64,000 bases of DNA from Rhizobium lusitanum (GTDB lineage Bacteria; Pseudomonadota; Alphaproteobacteria; Rhizobiales; Rhizobiaceae), in the NCBI RefSeq assembly GCF_014189535.1, contig NZ_CP050307.1:868001-932000 (forward strand), in the 5' to 3' direction. Below are positions 8,730-17,726 of the stretch, piece after piece. Within the stretch, counting starts at the first letter, position 1. Each line of letters starts with the position of its first letter. The position numbers and the translations under genes are program-made. The notes under the pieces are model-generated. The model ran no database searches, was not told the DNA's origin, and worked only from the letters and a program-made list of their open reading frames with translations.

Positions 8730-10160
8730 TCACGATCCGCTGCGACCGCCGAAATCCGGCTGTTCGAGCAGAGTTGTGTTGTCGGGGTGGAGGAAGGCGA
8801 CCGTCTTCGCGCCAGCGGCGGAAGGAAGTTGCGCGTGAAGGCGCTGCACGACGCGTTCGGCTGTGCTTTCAATATAGGCGCGGAGATAGTAGCTGCCGTT
8901 GATGAGGCTCTGACGATACATGTGGCGCACGAATTGCTGTACCCGATCCTTTTGTGGAGCGATCGGGTTTTCCCAGAAGTCGTCTATGGCGGCGGCAGAC
9001 AGCGCGTCATTCCTGGGCAGGTTCGCAAGCCCTTCGGCGCCGTAGAATGTATCGCCGAGCGCCAGAAGCGGCTTTCCGTGGTTGAGCGCGAGAAGACCGG
9101 ACGTGCTGTTGACGGTGATGAGGCCGAGGGAATGGCGAATGAGAAGACCGATCGATCCGTCGTCGAGCACCTGCACGCGGTCTTCGCATTTGCAGAGCAT
9201 GGCCAGTTGCTTCACGAAGGGCCGATAGCTCCTGTGCCCGCGATCCATGGGATGAATCTTGAAGACCAGTTGATGCGCCGGGTCCGCGCGGCGTGCGAAG
9301 GATCTGATCGTTTCGGTGATCAACCGTTCCATTGTCCAGCCACGGCCATGGCTGAGAAGCTGCTGATCGTCATGGACCTGCAGTGCGACGACGAAGTAAC
9401 GCCCTTCCTGATTCTCGATCAGATCGACCGTCAGGTTGTTGTTCCTGGGGTAATAGCGCAGTTTGCGATAGAAATTGCGCGTCCAAAGGATCACTTCCGA
9501 CAAGATCGCCCGGTTGCGATGATGCTCGTTGCCGAAAAAGAATGGGGCACCCAGCGCCTTCACCACATAATAAGCGATCCCTTCCATCGCCATCGACCGA
9601 AACAGGTTGCCGCGCATCATTTCTGCCGGCTCCAAAGGCGTTTCCGCATCGCCAGCCTGGGGGGCACCGATGCGTAGCGGCGAGCGAGCATTGTTGCCGC
9701 CCCACTCGCAGGAAATGAAATGGGGGCGGGCGTAGCCCTCTTCGAAGCAAAGGACAGGCACGCCCAACTGCTTCGCGACATCAATGGCCGTCCGGTGATA
9801 CGGGCGGCAGTCGCCAAAGAGTACGATGACCAGCGGCGCGTCTCTTTTGATGAAGGCCGCTAGCCAGTCTGCCCAAGCATCGGTCGTGCCACAAAAATTC
9901 ACGGCACCTTTGCCATGGGAGAATAGCCAATCGCCGCCGTTGAAGTTGACCTTCAACGTATCGTAGCCCCCGGCGGTGAGAGCCTTTGCCAGTGTGTTGA
10001 AGAACGGGCCGACCGGCCCCTGCAGGAGGAGGACGACAGACTTCGAAGCGGACGCGTCGCCAATGGGCGACCGGGAGTGATTGGCCGCCCTGAAGTTCAT
10101 GTGATCGCGCAGATTTACAAAATTGCTGCCGCGATCAGAGACTCCTCCGAACTTTCCCAT
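8730..10160 (-). CDS. kpsS: Capsule Kdo-linker initiating transferase, KpsS type
   Basis: The protein has about 476 residues. KpsS/LipB features include VVLLLQGPVGPFF, VNFNGGDWLF, IVLFGDCRPYHRTA, VLCFEEGYARPHFI and the later FKIHPMDRG and GLITVNSTSGL. KpsS adds the first beta-Kdo residue to lyso-phosphatidylglycerol and KpsC extends it. ATG 10160 is chosen because AAGGA lies seven bases upstream; a TTG at 10181 would add seven residues. It appears to be the first gene of the minus-strand block (kpsS, kpsC, GT4, FkbM, DUF6270-like), which starts from the AT-rich divergent region shared with the second kpsE gene. Confidence 0.9.
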   Translation of the reverse strand: MGKFGGVSDRGSNFVNLRDHMNFRAANHSRSPIGDASASKSVVLLLQGPVGPFFNTLAKALTAGGYDTLKVNFNGGDWLFSHGKGAVNFCGTTDAWADWLAAFIKRDAPLVIVLFGDCRPYHRTAIDVAKQLGVPVLCFEEGYARPHFISCEWGGNNARSPLRIGAPQAGDAETPLEPAEMMRGNLFRSMAMEGIAYYVVKALGAPFFFGNEHHRNRAILSEVILWTRNFYRKLRYYPRNNNLTVDLIENQEGRYFVVALQVHDDQQLLSHGRGWTMERLITETIRSFARRADPAHQLVFKIHPMDRGHRSYRPFVKQLAMLCKCEDRVQVLDDGSIGLLIRHSLGLITVNSTSGLLALNHGKPLLALGDTFYGAEGLANLPRNDALSAAAIDDFWENPIAPQKDRVQQFVRHMYRQSLINGSYYLRAYIESTAERVVQRLHAQLPSAAGAKTVAFLHPDNTTLLEQPDFGGRSGS

Positions 10161-10514
10161 TCCGAATTCCTTGAACAGCAATGAAGGATCAGCGGCTAAG
10201 TAGCTGACATCTATTGCTGCGACATTGTACCCACGCCATACGGATCACGCCGCGGAAGTATTAATTGCGACAGGACGGCATCTATTTGAATTTATAAGGA
10301 GAAAATATCTATTAGCTAAGAAATATATTTGACTTTAGAAGGATATATGGGAACCTGTCGCATAAATTCATGTCTCTTTCCGTGTTGTACACCCGCGAGA
10401 CATGATGATTTGGCATGAGCGAAATGGGAGGCTCTCTGACGTCTTGATGATGACCCCGGAAAGCTACGGAGATGTCCCCTTTATTCTAAGTGAGAGAGAT
10501 TTGACGGCCCTCAT
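10161..10514. promoter_or_regulatory. AT-rich divergent promoter region between kpsS and second kpsE
   Basis: This 354-bp non-coding stretch separates oppositely transcribed capsule blocks. The section from about 10255 to 10350 is distinctly AT-rich compared with its surroundings. It holds inverted ATATAT arms at 10323-10328 and 10343-10348 separated by 14 bp. AT-rich imperfect dyads of this sort are targets of Ros/MucR-type zinc-finger regulators, which control surface polysaccharides in rhizobia. Similarity to a Ros box is only partial, so this is a weak suggestion. No convincing -35/-10 pair was settled on. Confidence 0.4.
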
Positions 10515-11720
10515 ATGACCCGCATTGAGAACAACAAGGAGTTCACCGATTTCGTAACGCTGGTAACCGTGCGCGCGTCCGCTACGGCTTCCGGTGGAAA
10601 TCTGAGCTGGTGGAGCGTACGCGCACGCTGGCTGCGGTCGCATCTGCTGCTGCTTTTCATGCTCGTGATCCCCGGATTGCTCGGCGCCGTCTACTACGCT
10701 TTTATCAGTGCCGAACAGTATGTTTCCGAGACGCAGTTCGTGGTTCGCAGTCCCAACCGGAACGCGGCGGGCCTACTCAGCGGCTTCCTGCAAAGCACGG
10801 GCTTCGTGCGGGCGCAGGACGACAGCTATATCGTAAGCGAGTTCATGATGTCGCGCGCAGCCGTGGACGAACTCGCTGCAAAGAACGGTTTGAAGGATAT
10901 CATGTCCCGCCCGGAGGGGGACTTCCTTAACCGGTATCCGCTGCCGTGGACCGAGGCGAATAATGAGGAGCTGTTCCAGCACTACAAGAATTTCGTCAAG
11001 GTCGATACCAATAGCGGCAGCGGCGTGACCACTCTGGAGGTGTATGGCTTCCGGGCAGAGGACTCCTTCAATCTCGCAAATGCGCTGCTTCAGCATGCCG
11101 AAGAGCTCATCAACCGCCTTAATGACCGGGCGCGCGGGGATGCTATCCGCTATGCGCAGGTCGAGTTGACTGACAGCGCGGGCAGGCTGGAATCCACACA
11201 AAAGAACCTGACGGATTTCCGTAACCGGGAAACGCTGATCGACCCGGCCAAACAGTCGGCGTCCGCGCTCGACCTGATCGCCCGGCTTTCGGACGATGTC
11301 GCTGACAGCAAGGCCCGACTGGCCGCTCTTGACCAGCAGGCGCCGCAGAGTCCGCAGGGGGAAGCATTACGGGCTCGGGTGACCGCGATGGAGCGCGAGG
11401 TCAGTGACGAGCGGGCGCGGGTCGTGGGTAGCGACAGTTCGATGGCGCCACGCATCGCACAATATGAGCAACTTCTTCTGGAAAGGGAAATGGCGGCTAA
11501 GATGTTGGCTTCAGCCACCACCTCGCTGGAAAATGCCAAGATCGATGCGCAACGTCAGCAGCTTTATCTCGAGCGCATTTCCAATCCGAACTTGCCTGAT
11601 CATCCTCTCTATCCAAAGCGCATCAAGTCGTTTCTGATGTTCCTGGCGATATGCGGCGCCATCTACATGATCGTGCAGTTCTTTGTCTCCCAAGTTCTGG
11701 AACACGCGGAATCGCAATGA
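10515..11720 (+). CDS. kpsE: Capsule polysaccharide export inner-membrane protein, KpsE/CtrB type (copy 2)
   Basis: This 401-residue paralogue of the gene at 631 has the same topology: a span at about 44-63, a periplasmic coiled-coil body, and a second span at about 374-394. Shared phrases include FVVRS/FVVRM near the first span, RLNDRARGDA, SMAPRIAQYEQLLL and DAQRQQLYLERISNP. It couples the ABC exporter to the outer-membrane channel. Its stop codon overlaps the kpsT start (ATGA, 11717-11720), which makes it the natural partner of that ATPase. Two KpsE-like proteins in one locus is more than a single exporter needs. Confidence 0.88.
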   Translation: MTRIENNKEFTDFVTLVTVRASATASGGNLSWWSVRARWLRSHLLLLFMLVIPGLLGAVYYAFISAEQYVSETQFVVRSPNRNAAGLLSGFLQSTGFVRAQDDSYIVSEFMMSRAAVDELAAKNGLKDIMSRPEGDFLNRYPLPWTEANNEELFQHYKNFVKVDTNSGSGVTTLEVYGFRAEDSFNLANALLQHAEELINRLNDRARGDAIRYAQVELTDSAGRLESTQKNLTDFRNRETLIDPAKQSASALDLIARLSDDVADSKARLAALDQQAPQSPQGEALRARVTAMEREVSDERARVVGSDSSMAPRIAQYEQLLLEREMAAKMLASATTSLENAKIDAQRQQLYLERISNPNLPDHPLYPKRIKSFLMFLAICGAIYMIVQFFVSQVLEHAESQ

Positions 11721-12448
11721 ACAGTATCCCTACCAGCCTCGCAGGGTTTGCAGCTCCAAAGGAGCCGCCGCAGAACGACACCTCGGCGCTGCCGGAAGGC
11801 ATCGTCGGCGTGTTCGATATCGTCAAGGAATACGAGGTTCACGGTCGTATGCGGCGCGTGCTTGATGGCATCAACTTTACGATTTCGCGCGGGGAGAAGA
11901 TCGCGGTCCTCGGCCACAACGGCGCCGGCAAATCCACGCTTGTGCGTTTGATTGCCGGAATCGAGGAGCCTACCTCCGGCAAGATCGTTCGTACCATGTC
12001 CATGTCCTGGCCCATCGCGCTCAGTGGCGGCTTTGGTGGATCTATGACGGGCTACGACTGCATGCGGTTTCTATCGCGCATCTATGACAAACCATTCGAT
12101 GAAATCCGCGATATGGTGGAGGATTTCAGCGACCTCGGCAAATATCTGCGCATGCCGCTCAAGACTTATTCGTCAGGCATGCGCGCGCGCCTAGCCTTCG
12201 GCATGTCGCTGGCCATCGACTTTGACTGCTATCTCATTGATGAGGTGATGGCTGTCGGTGACAAGCGTTTTCAGACCCGTTCCTTCGAGGAACTCTTCGT
12301 CAAGCGGAAGGACCGCTCGATGATCGTGGTCGGCCATAACTTAAATGTGATCAGCGATATCTGCACCTCGGCACTGGTTCTGAAGAACGGTCGAGGCCGT
12401 GTTTTTGACGATGTCGAGTATGCCTTCCGTATCTATTCGACACTTTGA
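11717..12448 (+). CDS. kpsT: Capsule polysaccharide export ATPase, KpsT type
   Basis: This 243-residue ABC ATPase has Walker A GHNGAGKST at 66-74, signature YSSGMRARLAF, Walker B-like LIDEVMAVGD and switch histidine VVGHN. The YSSGM signature and the EVMAVGD loop are typical of polysaccharide/teichoic-acid exporters (KpsT, Wzt, TagH) rather than importers. It energises KpsM. The ATG at 11717 overlaps the kpsE stop; the frame is open further upstream but that part lies inside kpsE. No kpsM gene follows, so the permease must be supplied by 2007-2816 or from elsewhere. Confidence 0.92.
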   Translation: MNSIPTSLAGFAAPKEPPQNDTSALPEGIVGVFDIVKEYEVHGRMRRVLDGINFTISRGEKIAVLGHNGAGKSTLVRLIAGIEEPTSGKIVRTMSMSWPIALSGGFGGSMTGYDCMRFLSRIYDKPFDEIRDMVEDFSDLGKYLRMPLKTYSSGMRARLAFGMSLAIDFDCYLIDEVMAVGDKRFQTRSFEELFVKRKDRSMIVVGHNLNVISDICTSALVLKNGRGRVFDDVEYAFRIYSTL

Positions 12449-13006
12449 TCGAACCGTTTTTAGGGATCCCCGGTTTCGAGCAGACCGATTCCCTCCGCAG
12501 ATCGTCTCAAAATGATACAATATCCCTGAGCGATGGCCGTTTGCTGGCCTCCGGCTGAAACTTGCCATGCAGATGGATTGGAGTGGCGCACGGGCCGTCA
12601 CAAACTTATTCAACTAAGCTATACTAAATTAGCGAAGTTGAAATTAATTCCTATTATAAGCGGTTACTCATGATACTCGCTCTTGCAGGGAGCGAATCTA
12701 CCGATGCTTTTGTCCCTTCGGCAGGCAACTGTTTTCGTCCGGATTTGACCTTGCATTTTAGTGATTCATTCTGCAACCTAAGACCGTTGTTCGTAATACG
12801 AGCAAATACGTCAATGGCCGCTTTTTGTCTGATGTCGTCTTAATAAAAAGTTCACGCCTTACGGGAGAAGCCCCGCGACGCAAATATGTATAACATTGTC
12901 ACGATCTGTACTATTCGGAAGAAATCTACTATGCTAATTTAACGGGGCTTAATGTAATTTAAGCTGAATGATTATGCCGTGTTAGGACGACTAAAGGAGT
13001 GCGCCT
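12449..13006. promoter_or_regulatory. AT-rich intergenic region upstream of the AraC regulator
   Basis: This stretch of about 560 bp after kpsT holds no convincing gene. Just past the kpsT stop, CGAACCG and CGGTTTCG could form an imperfect hairpin, but no T-run follows. From about 12600 to 12960 the sequence is AT-rich with poly-T/A patches, and probably contains the promoter of the AraC-type regulator. The base composition differs from the flanking coding DNA, which is compatible with a foreign origin or with H-NS/MucR-like silencing. Confidence 0.4.
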
Positions 13007-13051
13007 ATGGTCTCACCCTTAAATGGAATTCGCGAAGTCTGGCCTAAATGA
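13007..13051 (+). CDS. Putative 14-residue leader peptide
   Basis: A 14-codon reading frame (MVSPLNGIREVWPK) has a near-perfect ribosome binding site (AAAGGAG, seven bases upstream of the ATG). It ends 56 bp before the AraC-type regulator. The Shine-Dalgarno is stronger than that of the regulator itself. It could be a regulatory leader peptide or chance. It has no run of one amino acid that would signal classical attenuation. Confidence 0.35.
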   Translation: MVSPLNGIREVWPK

Positions 13052-13107
13052 AAATCGAGTGCTTGCAATTGTTGGGATGCAACTTTAGATTTTGAGTAGG
13101 GTAGCAG

Positions 13108-14121
13108 ATGACTATGTTGGGAAGAGTTGTCGAGCAATGCGTGGGCACCTTTGAGGTGTATTCTCGTGATGCGATTGTTCGCAATCTCGATGTTTTAGAG
13201 CCGAACTGGAAATGGACGGTGCCGTCGGATCCCGGCGGAGATTATTCGTTTAAGTTCAGCAAGCAGCCCCTCCAATCAGCGTCTATCATTAGCGCTGAGC
13301 ATTCGGGTAGCCTGGAGGGGGTTGCCAAGCATGACATGCCTCGCGTCAGCATTGTCTTCGTCCTCGCGGGGGAGGTGGAGGCATATGACAGGCGCACGCG
13401 CAAGACTGTGCGTATTTCAGCTAATAATGTCGCAAGCATCAGCGACCGGATGGGAAAGCGGCTCGAGATAAAGCCACGGAGTTCCTGGCTGATGTTCCAG
13501 GTTCCGGAAGCTGTGTTGCGTCAACATTTCGAGGAGTTGACGGGTAGGCCCTATGTGCAGGAATTTGCTCTATCTCCTGTCAGTTTTCGTCAGGGTGGAG
13601 CGCAGGGGCTGTACCAGACCCTGAGGCAGGCTGAGAAAGATCTCATGTCGGCCCGTCCGGGCGAAAGGGTCATGCTTGCCAAAGCCTACAACGAGTTGGT
13701 GCTGGTCAAGCTTTTCGCAAAGCTACCGCACAATCTGTGCGATGCGTTTACACGTGGCGCATTGGAAACGGCACCCCGGCAGCTTCTGAGGGCGGAGGCT
13801 TTCATGCGCGACAATCTGCACAACTCGATCATGCTGGAAGATCTTGCCAATGCTGCAAGCTGCAGCCCGCGGGCGCTTCAGCGCATGTTCCGGACCTATC
13901 GGGGTGACAGTCCGATGGGGATATTGTGCAACTACCGCCTTGCCGCCGCTCATGGCGCTATTAAAGGTGGTCACGCTGAGAGTATAACTGATCTTGCGAT
14001 GAGTCTTCAGTTCTCGAACCCGGGGCGATTCTCTGTTCTGTACAAGCATGCGTACGGTTTCAGTCCCTCGTCGATTCTCCGCTTTACCCGGGAGCGGAAT
14101 GATGAAGTCGGGACGGCATGA
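13108..14121 (+). CDS. AraC-family transcriptional regulator
   Basis: The protein has 337 residues. The C-terminal ~100 residues hold the double helix-turn-helix of AraC/XylS proteins: [20 protein letters not shown], then [20 protein letters not shown] and the terminal [10 protein letters not shown]. The N-terminal half is an AraC_binding_2-like sensing domain ([17 protein letters not shown]). The position between the kpsET pair and kpsD suggests control of capsule expression. The inducer is unknown. Codon use and base composition look slightly more AT-rich than in neighbouring genes. ATG 13108 is used; ATG 13114 is an alternative. Confidence 0.85.
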   Translation: MTMLGRVVEQCVGTFEVYSRDAIVRNLDVLEPNWKWTVPSDPGGDYSFKFSKQPLQSASIISAEHSGSLEGVAKHDMPRVSIVFVLAGEVEAYDRRTRKTVRISANNVASISDRMGKRLEIKPRSSWLMFQVPEAVLRQHFEELTGRPYVQEFALSPVSFRQGGAQGLYQTLRQAEKDLMSARPGERVMLAKAYNELVLVKLFAKLPHNLCDAFTRGALETAPRQLLRAEAFMRDNLHNSIMLEDLANAASCSPRALQRMFRTYRGDSPMGILCNYRLAAAHGAIKGGHAESITDLAMSLQFSNPGRFSVLYKHAYGFSPSSILRFTRERNDEVGTA

Positions 14122-14176
14122 TGCGCGTGCGGACCAGTATTGATTGTAACTACCTCTGTGCCGCTCGGGATTGGTA

Positions 14177-15349
14177 ATGCAGCTAAAAGTTGGAATTTTT
14201 TGTGTTCTCGCCTGTTTTTTGACGGGCTGCGGATTGCCTGATTCGGGTCCAAAAACCTCACGGATCCTGGAAGAAGCGGCCCGGGGGGCGGCGCCACCAT
14301 TTGCATTGGTCGACGTCAACTCACCGTCGATGGTACGGAATGTGGAGCGCCCGCGACCGAGCCTCGCCGCCAGATTTGGCGAGGGGCCGCGCGATCCTGG
14401 CTTGCGCATTGCCGTGGGAGACGTGATTTCCGTCAGTCTCTGGGAAGCGCCACCTGGCAGCCTGTTTGGAACGGCTGCCAGCAGCACCGGCCAGCAGCAG
14501 GCTTCCGGTAGCTCGGTGGTCATTCCGCCGCAGGTCGTAAGCAGCGACCGGACGATCGGCATTCCCTATGTGGGCCGCATCAATGCCGCTGGACGCACGC
14601 CTGCGCAAGTCGAGAGCATGGTGGTAGCGGCGCTTGCCGGCAAGGCGGTCCAGCCACAGGCGCTGGTGACGGTGCAGCAGAGTACGGCCAACACCGTGAC
14701 CGTTACCGGTGAGGTCGCTGGCGGTGCGCGCGTGACGCTTTCACCGGCGGGGGACCGTATACTGGATGTGATCGCGACTGCGGGCGGATTGCGCGCTGGG
14801 GTCAATGAGAGCGTCGTTTATCTGACAAGAAGGGGAGCAACCATGGCTCTCCCGTTCGAGATGATCGTCCAGTCGCCCCGCGAGAATATACGGCTGCGCC
14901 CGGAAGACGTGGTGACGGTGGTGCGTGAACCAAGAACCTTTACGATTCTGGGCGCGACCGGACAAAATGGGGAAGTGCCTTTCAGCTCGCAACGCGTCAC
15001 CATGGCAAATGCCCTGGCGCGCGCCGGTGGGCTCCAGGACAACCGTGCCGACGTAACGGGCGTATTCCTGCTCCGCTACGAACCGCTTGATATCGCGCGC
15101 CGGATCGTTCCTCCCAATAATCCGCTTCTGCGTAGAGGCGGGCCAGTTCCAGTCGCCTATCGCTTCAATCTGAAGAACGCGACGACGTTGCTGGCAATGC
15201 AGAGTTTCGAAATCCAGCCGCGCGACATCGTTTACGTGTCCAACGCCAGCTCGGTCGATGTGCAGAAGTTCATGGGCTTGTTCCAGGGCCTCACCTCACA
15301 GGCACTGTCTGCCACATCCGTCGGCATATCCGCTGCGGCCGCGAATTGA
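14177..15349 (+). CDS. kpsD: Outer-membrane polysaccharide export lipoprotein, KpsD/Wza type
   Basis: The protein has 390 residues. It begins with a lipoprotein signal ending in lipobox L15-T16-G17-C18 (FLTGCG). The polysaccharide export domain follows (LRIAVGDVISVSLWEAPPG, then IGIPYVGRINAAGRTPAQVE). SLBB-like segments come next (VTVTGEVAGGARVTL, TFTILGATGQNGEVPF). The protein should form the outer-membrane exit channel for capsule. ATG 14177 is chosen because CGGGA sits upstream and the signal peptide then begins directly; a TTG at 14171 is the alternative. It heads the plus-strand run that continues with FkbM, GT4 and an unknown gene. Confidence 0.9.
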   Translation: MQLKVGIFCVLACFLTGCGLPDSGPKTSRILEEAARGAAPPFALVDVNSPSMVRNVERPRPSLAARFGEGPRDPGLRIAVGDVISVSLWEAPPGSLFGTAASSTGQQQASGSSVVIPPQVVSSDRTIGIPYVGRINAAGRTPAQVESMVVAALAGKAVQPQALVTVQQSTANTVTVTGEVAGGARVTLSPAGDRILDVIATAGGLRAGVNESVVYLTRRGATMALPFEMIVQSPRENIRLRPEDVVTVVREPRTFTILGATGQNGEVPFSSQRVTMANALARAGGLQDNRADVTGVFLLRYEPLDIARRIVPPNNPLLRRGGPVPVAYRFNLKNATTLLAMQSFEIQPRDIVYVSNASSVDVQKFMGLFQGLTSQALSATSVGISAAAAN

Positions 15350-15477
15350 TGAAGATCGCGTAATATTTGGTTTGAGTATGAAGGGTATCGAGATGCGTAC
15401 ACGAGCGGAAAGGGGCCATCACCATGATGTCGGGCTTACGGACTGCTCTGCGCACCGGCTGGTCACGGAGAGTTGAC

Positions 15478-16341
15478 ATGAGTACGTCACCGCTGCTTCA
15501 TCTTCACGAGCTTATGGCTTTTGATCGGCACCAGGCCGAGACGGCCATCCTCCAGCGTGTGACGAGCACTTATCTCGGCGATCATACGGCTCTGGTGCGT
15601 GTCCTTGGTCGATACAAGCTTTATGTCGACACGCGCGACAGGGGCTTCGGTTCGCACATCCTGCTCGATGGCTTCTGGGAGATCTGGCTTACGCTGTTTT
15701 GTGCCCGCAACGTCAAGCAAGGCATGACCGCCGTCGATGTCGGTGCGAATTTCGGTTATTATTCGGTGCTGCTGGCAGAGCTTGTTGGCGATAAAGGTCA
15801 GCTCATTGCCGTGGAGCCCAATCCCCACGCTGCAGATTTTCTGAACCGCAGCGTCGAACTCAACGGCCTCTCCAGGCGCACGAAGATCGAGACTGTCGCC
15901 CTCAGTAATGTCACCGATGAATGGGCACCGCTTTATATTCCCCGAAGCGAGCCGAAGAATGCACTGATCGTTTCCGATCGCTTTGTCCCGAACACTGAAA
16001 GCGGTGCGGTGGTCCAGGTTCCGGTCACGACGCTCGATCGGCTTTGTGCCACGTATGAGCGAATCGATTTCATCAAGATCGATGCCGAGGGGGCGGAGGA
16101 GGGCATATTCGAGGGGATGAGCGAGACGATTGCTCGCCATAAGCCGATTATCGTCGTCGAATTCAATGCTGGCCGCTATGTCGATGCCGGTGGTTTCCTT
16201 GACCGATTGACCGCCGTCTACGGGTCGCTCCGTCGTCTCGATTTTAGCGGCGCGTCGCTGCCGGTCACCCGTGAGCAGCTTCTGACTGTGTATGGGGGCG
16301 ACGACGCGCTTCTTGTCCTTTCCCGCGACACGACGGCCTGA
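15478..16341 (+). CDS. FkbM-family SAM-dependent methyltransferase
   Basis: The protein has 287 residues. Motif I is AVDVGANFGYYSVLLAELVG; further motifs are LIAVEPNPHAADFL, FIKIDAEGAEEGIFEGM and IIVVEFNAGRYV, all standard for FkbM methyltransferases. It lacks the ILGR module of its relative at 4022. ATG 15478 is chosen because GGAGAG lies six bases upstream; starts at 15424 and 15427 are possible but lack this. It probably O-methylates a capsule sugar. It is the second such enzyme in the locus, so the polymer may be methylated at two positions or in linker and repeat unit. Confidence 0.85.
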   Translation: MSTSPLLHLHELMAFDRHQAETAILQRVTSTYLGDHTALVRVLGRYKLYVDTRDRGFGSHILLDGFWEIWLTLFCARNVKQGMTAVDVGANFGYYSVLLAELVGDKGQLIAVEPNPHAADFLNRSVELNGLSRRTKIETVALSNVTDEWAPLYIPRSEPKNALIVSDRFVPNTESGAVVQVPVTTLDRLCATYERIDFIKIDAEGAEEGIFEGMSETIARHKPIIVVEFNAGRYVDAGGFLDRLTAVYGSLRRLDFSGASLPVTREQLLTVYGGDDALLVLSRDTTA

Positions 16342-16382
16342 GAGGTCGCCGTCCGAGTAAGTAACGATGGTGGGAGAGGCTC

Positions 16383-17708
16383 GTGAGTCAAACTATTCTT
16401 TATGACGGTCTCAACCTTTCACTGAAGAAGGGCACGGGTGTAGCCACTTATACCCGTAGCCTGATGTCGACGGCGCAGGCCCTCGGCTACAAGACTGGCG
16501 TGGTCCATGGCATTCAGGGAAACATCCCACGCGACCCGATGTTGCGAGAGGTCATCCTGTTCGATGATAGCAGCGAACGTCCAACAGGACCGCTCTTCAT
16601 TGCCCGGCGCTGGCTGCGGCGACGCATTGCCGCTCCGTTCGGCCTGAAGCCCGTACCCATTCCGCTGAACGGCACGGTCATCCTGAAGTCGCTTCAAGCA
16701 CAACTTGGCGATTCCGGATTGCTCTACGCCTCGAACGACCTGTTCAATCTCGCGCGTCATCATTTCAAGCGCTATGGCAACAATCTCGCCTTAAGCTTCG
16801 AAAACCAGCCGGATCTTCTGCATTGTACCTATCCGATGCCGATCGCCGCGAAGAAAGCATTGAATGTCTATACGATCCACGATCTCGTACCGTTGCGGCT
16901 GCCTTATCTGACCGAGGACGACAAGCGCTATCACTACAGGATGCTGCGGTCGCTGGTGAAGCGCGCCGATCACATCATCACGGTCTCCGAAACCTCCCGC
17001 GCCGATATCATCAAGGTGCTGGGCGTGGATGAAAAGCGCGTCAGCAATACCTACCAAGCCGTCCAAGTGCCGGACGCACTCCGCGCCAAGCCTGACGACG
17101 TGGTGGCCGACGAGATCGCCGGCATCTTCCATCTGGACTGGAAGGGATACTTCCTATTTTTCGGCGCCTTCGAGCCGAAAAAGAATATTGCGCGCCTGAT
17201 TGAGGCTTACCTCGCCAGCAAGACGGATCTGCCGCTGATCATTGTCGGCGCCCCCGGCTGGAAAGGCGATGCAACGCAGGAGCTGATCGACGACGAGCGT
17301 TTTCGGTTCTTTCGGCGCGCCGATGATCGAATCATTCCGCAACGCCAGATCCAGCGTTTCGATTTCGTCTCCTATCCTCTGCTCATCAGCCTGATCAGGG
17401 GCGCGCGAGCCGTGCTTTTCCCCTCGCTTTACGAGGGCTTCGGATTGCCGGTGCTCGAATCCATGCAGTTGGGAACTCCTGTGCTCAGTTCGACGGAAGG
17501 ATCTATTCCCGAGATTGCCGGCAAGGCCGCCTTGCTGGTCGACCCGTACAATACTGATGACATGCGCAAGGCCATATCCAGCCTCGCACAGGATGACGGA
17601 CTTTGCTCGCATTACGCCGAGGTTGGCCCGAAGCAGGCTGCTCGTTTTTCCGCAGACCGATATCATCAACGGGTTGGGGAGCTCTATGACACTCTCTTCC
17701 ATGGATAG
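16383..17708 (+). CDS. GT4-family glycosyltransferase (GTG start)
   Basis: This 441-residue GT-B enzyme has FLFFGAFEPKKNIARLIEAY, LIIVGAPGW and the EX7E-type motif LYEGFGLPVLESMQLGTPVL. The N-terminal half (YDGLNLSLKKGTGVATYTRSL, VYTIHDLVPLRLPYL, HIITVSETSRADI) matches mannosyl/rhamnosyl-type GT4 enzymes. Translation should begin at GTG 16383, preceded by the strong GGGAGAGG five bases upstream. It probably assembles the capsule repeat together with the enzyme at 5221. Donor specificity cannot be deduced. Confidence 0.85.
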   Translation: MSQTILYDGLNLSLKKGTGVATYTRSLMSTAQALGYKTGVVHGIQGNIPRDPMLREVILFDDSSERPTGPLFIARRWLRRRIAAPFGLKPVPIPLNGTVILKSLQAQLGDSGLLYASNDLFNLARHHFKRYGNNLALSFENQPDLLHCTYPMPIAAKKALNVYTIHDLVPLRLPYLTEDDKRYHYRMLRSLVKRADHIITVSETSRADIIKVLGVDEKRVSNTYQAVQVPDALRAKPDDVVADEIAGIFHLDWKGYFLFFGAFEPKKNIARLIEAYLASKTDLPLIIVGAPGWKGDATQELIDDERFRFFRRADDRIIPQRQIQRFDFVSYPLLISLIRGARAVLFPSLYEGFGLPVLESMQLGTPVLSSTEGSIPEIAGKAALLVDPYNTDDMRKAISSLAQDDGLCSHYAEVGPKQAARFSADRYHQRVGELYDTLFHG

Positions 17709-17726
17709 ACCGGGGAGGATGCTTGC

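Noticed and set aside
10160..10181. TTG start for kpsS at 10181
   Set aside because: ATG 10160 has AAGGA at ideal spacing, and the extra seven residues are not needed for any motif.
12341..12613. 90-codon minus-strand frame after kpsT
   Set aside because: Overlaps the end of kpsT, has no ribosome binding site, and its translation has no protein-like pattern.
12600..12960. Possible insertion sequence remnant in the AT-rich stretch
   Set aside because: No transposase fragment, terminal inverted repeats or target duplication could be seen.
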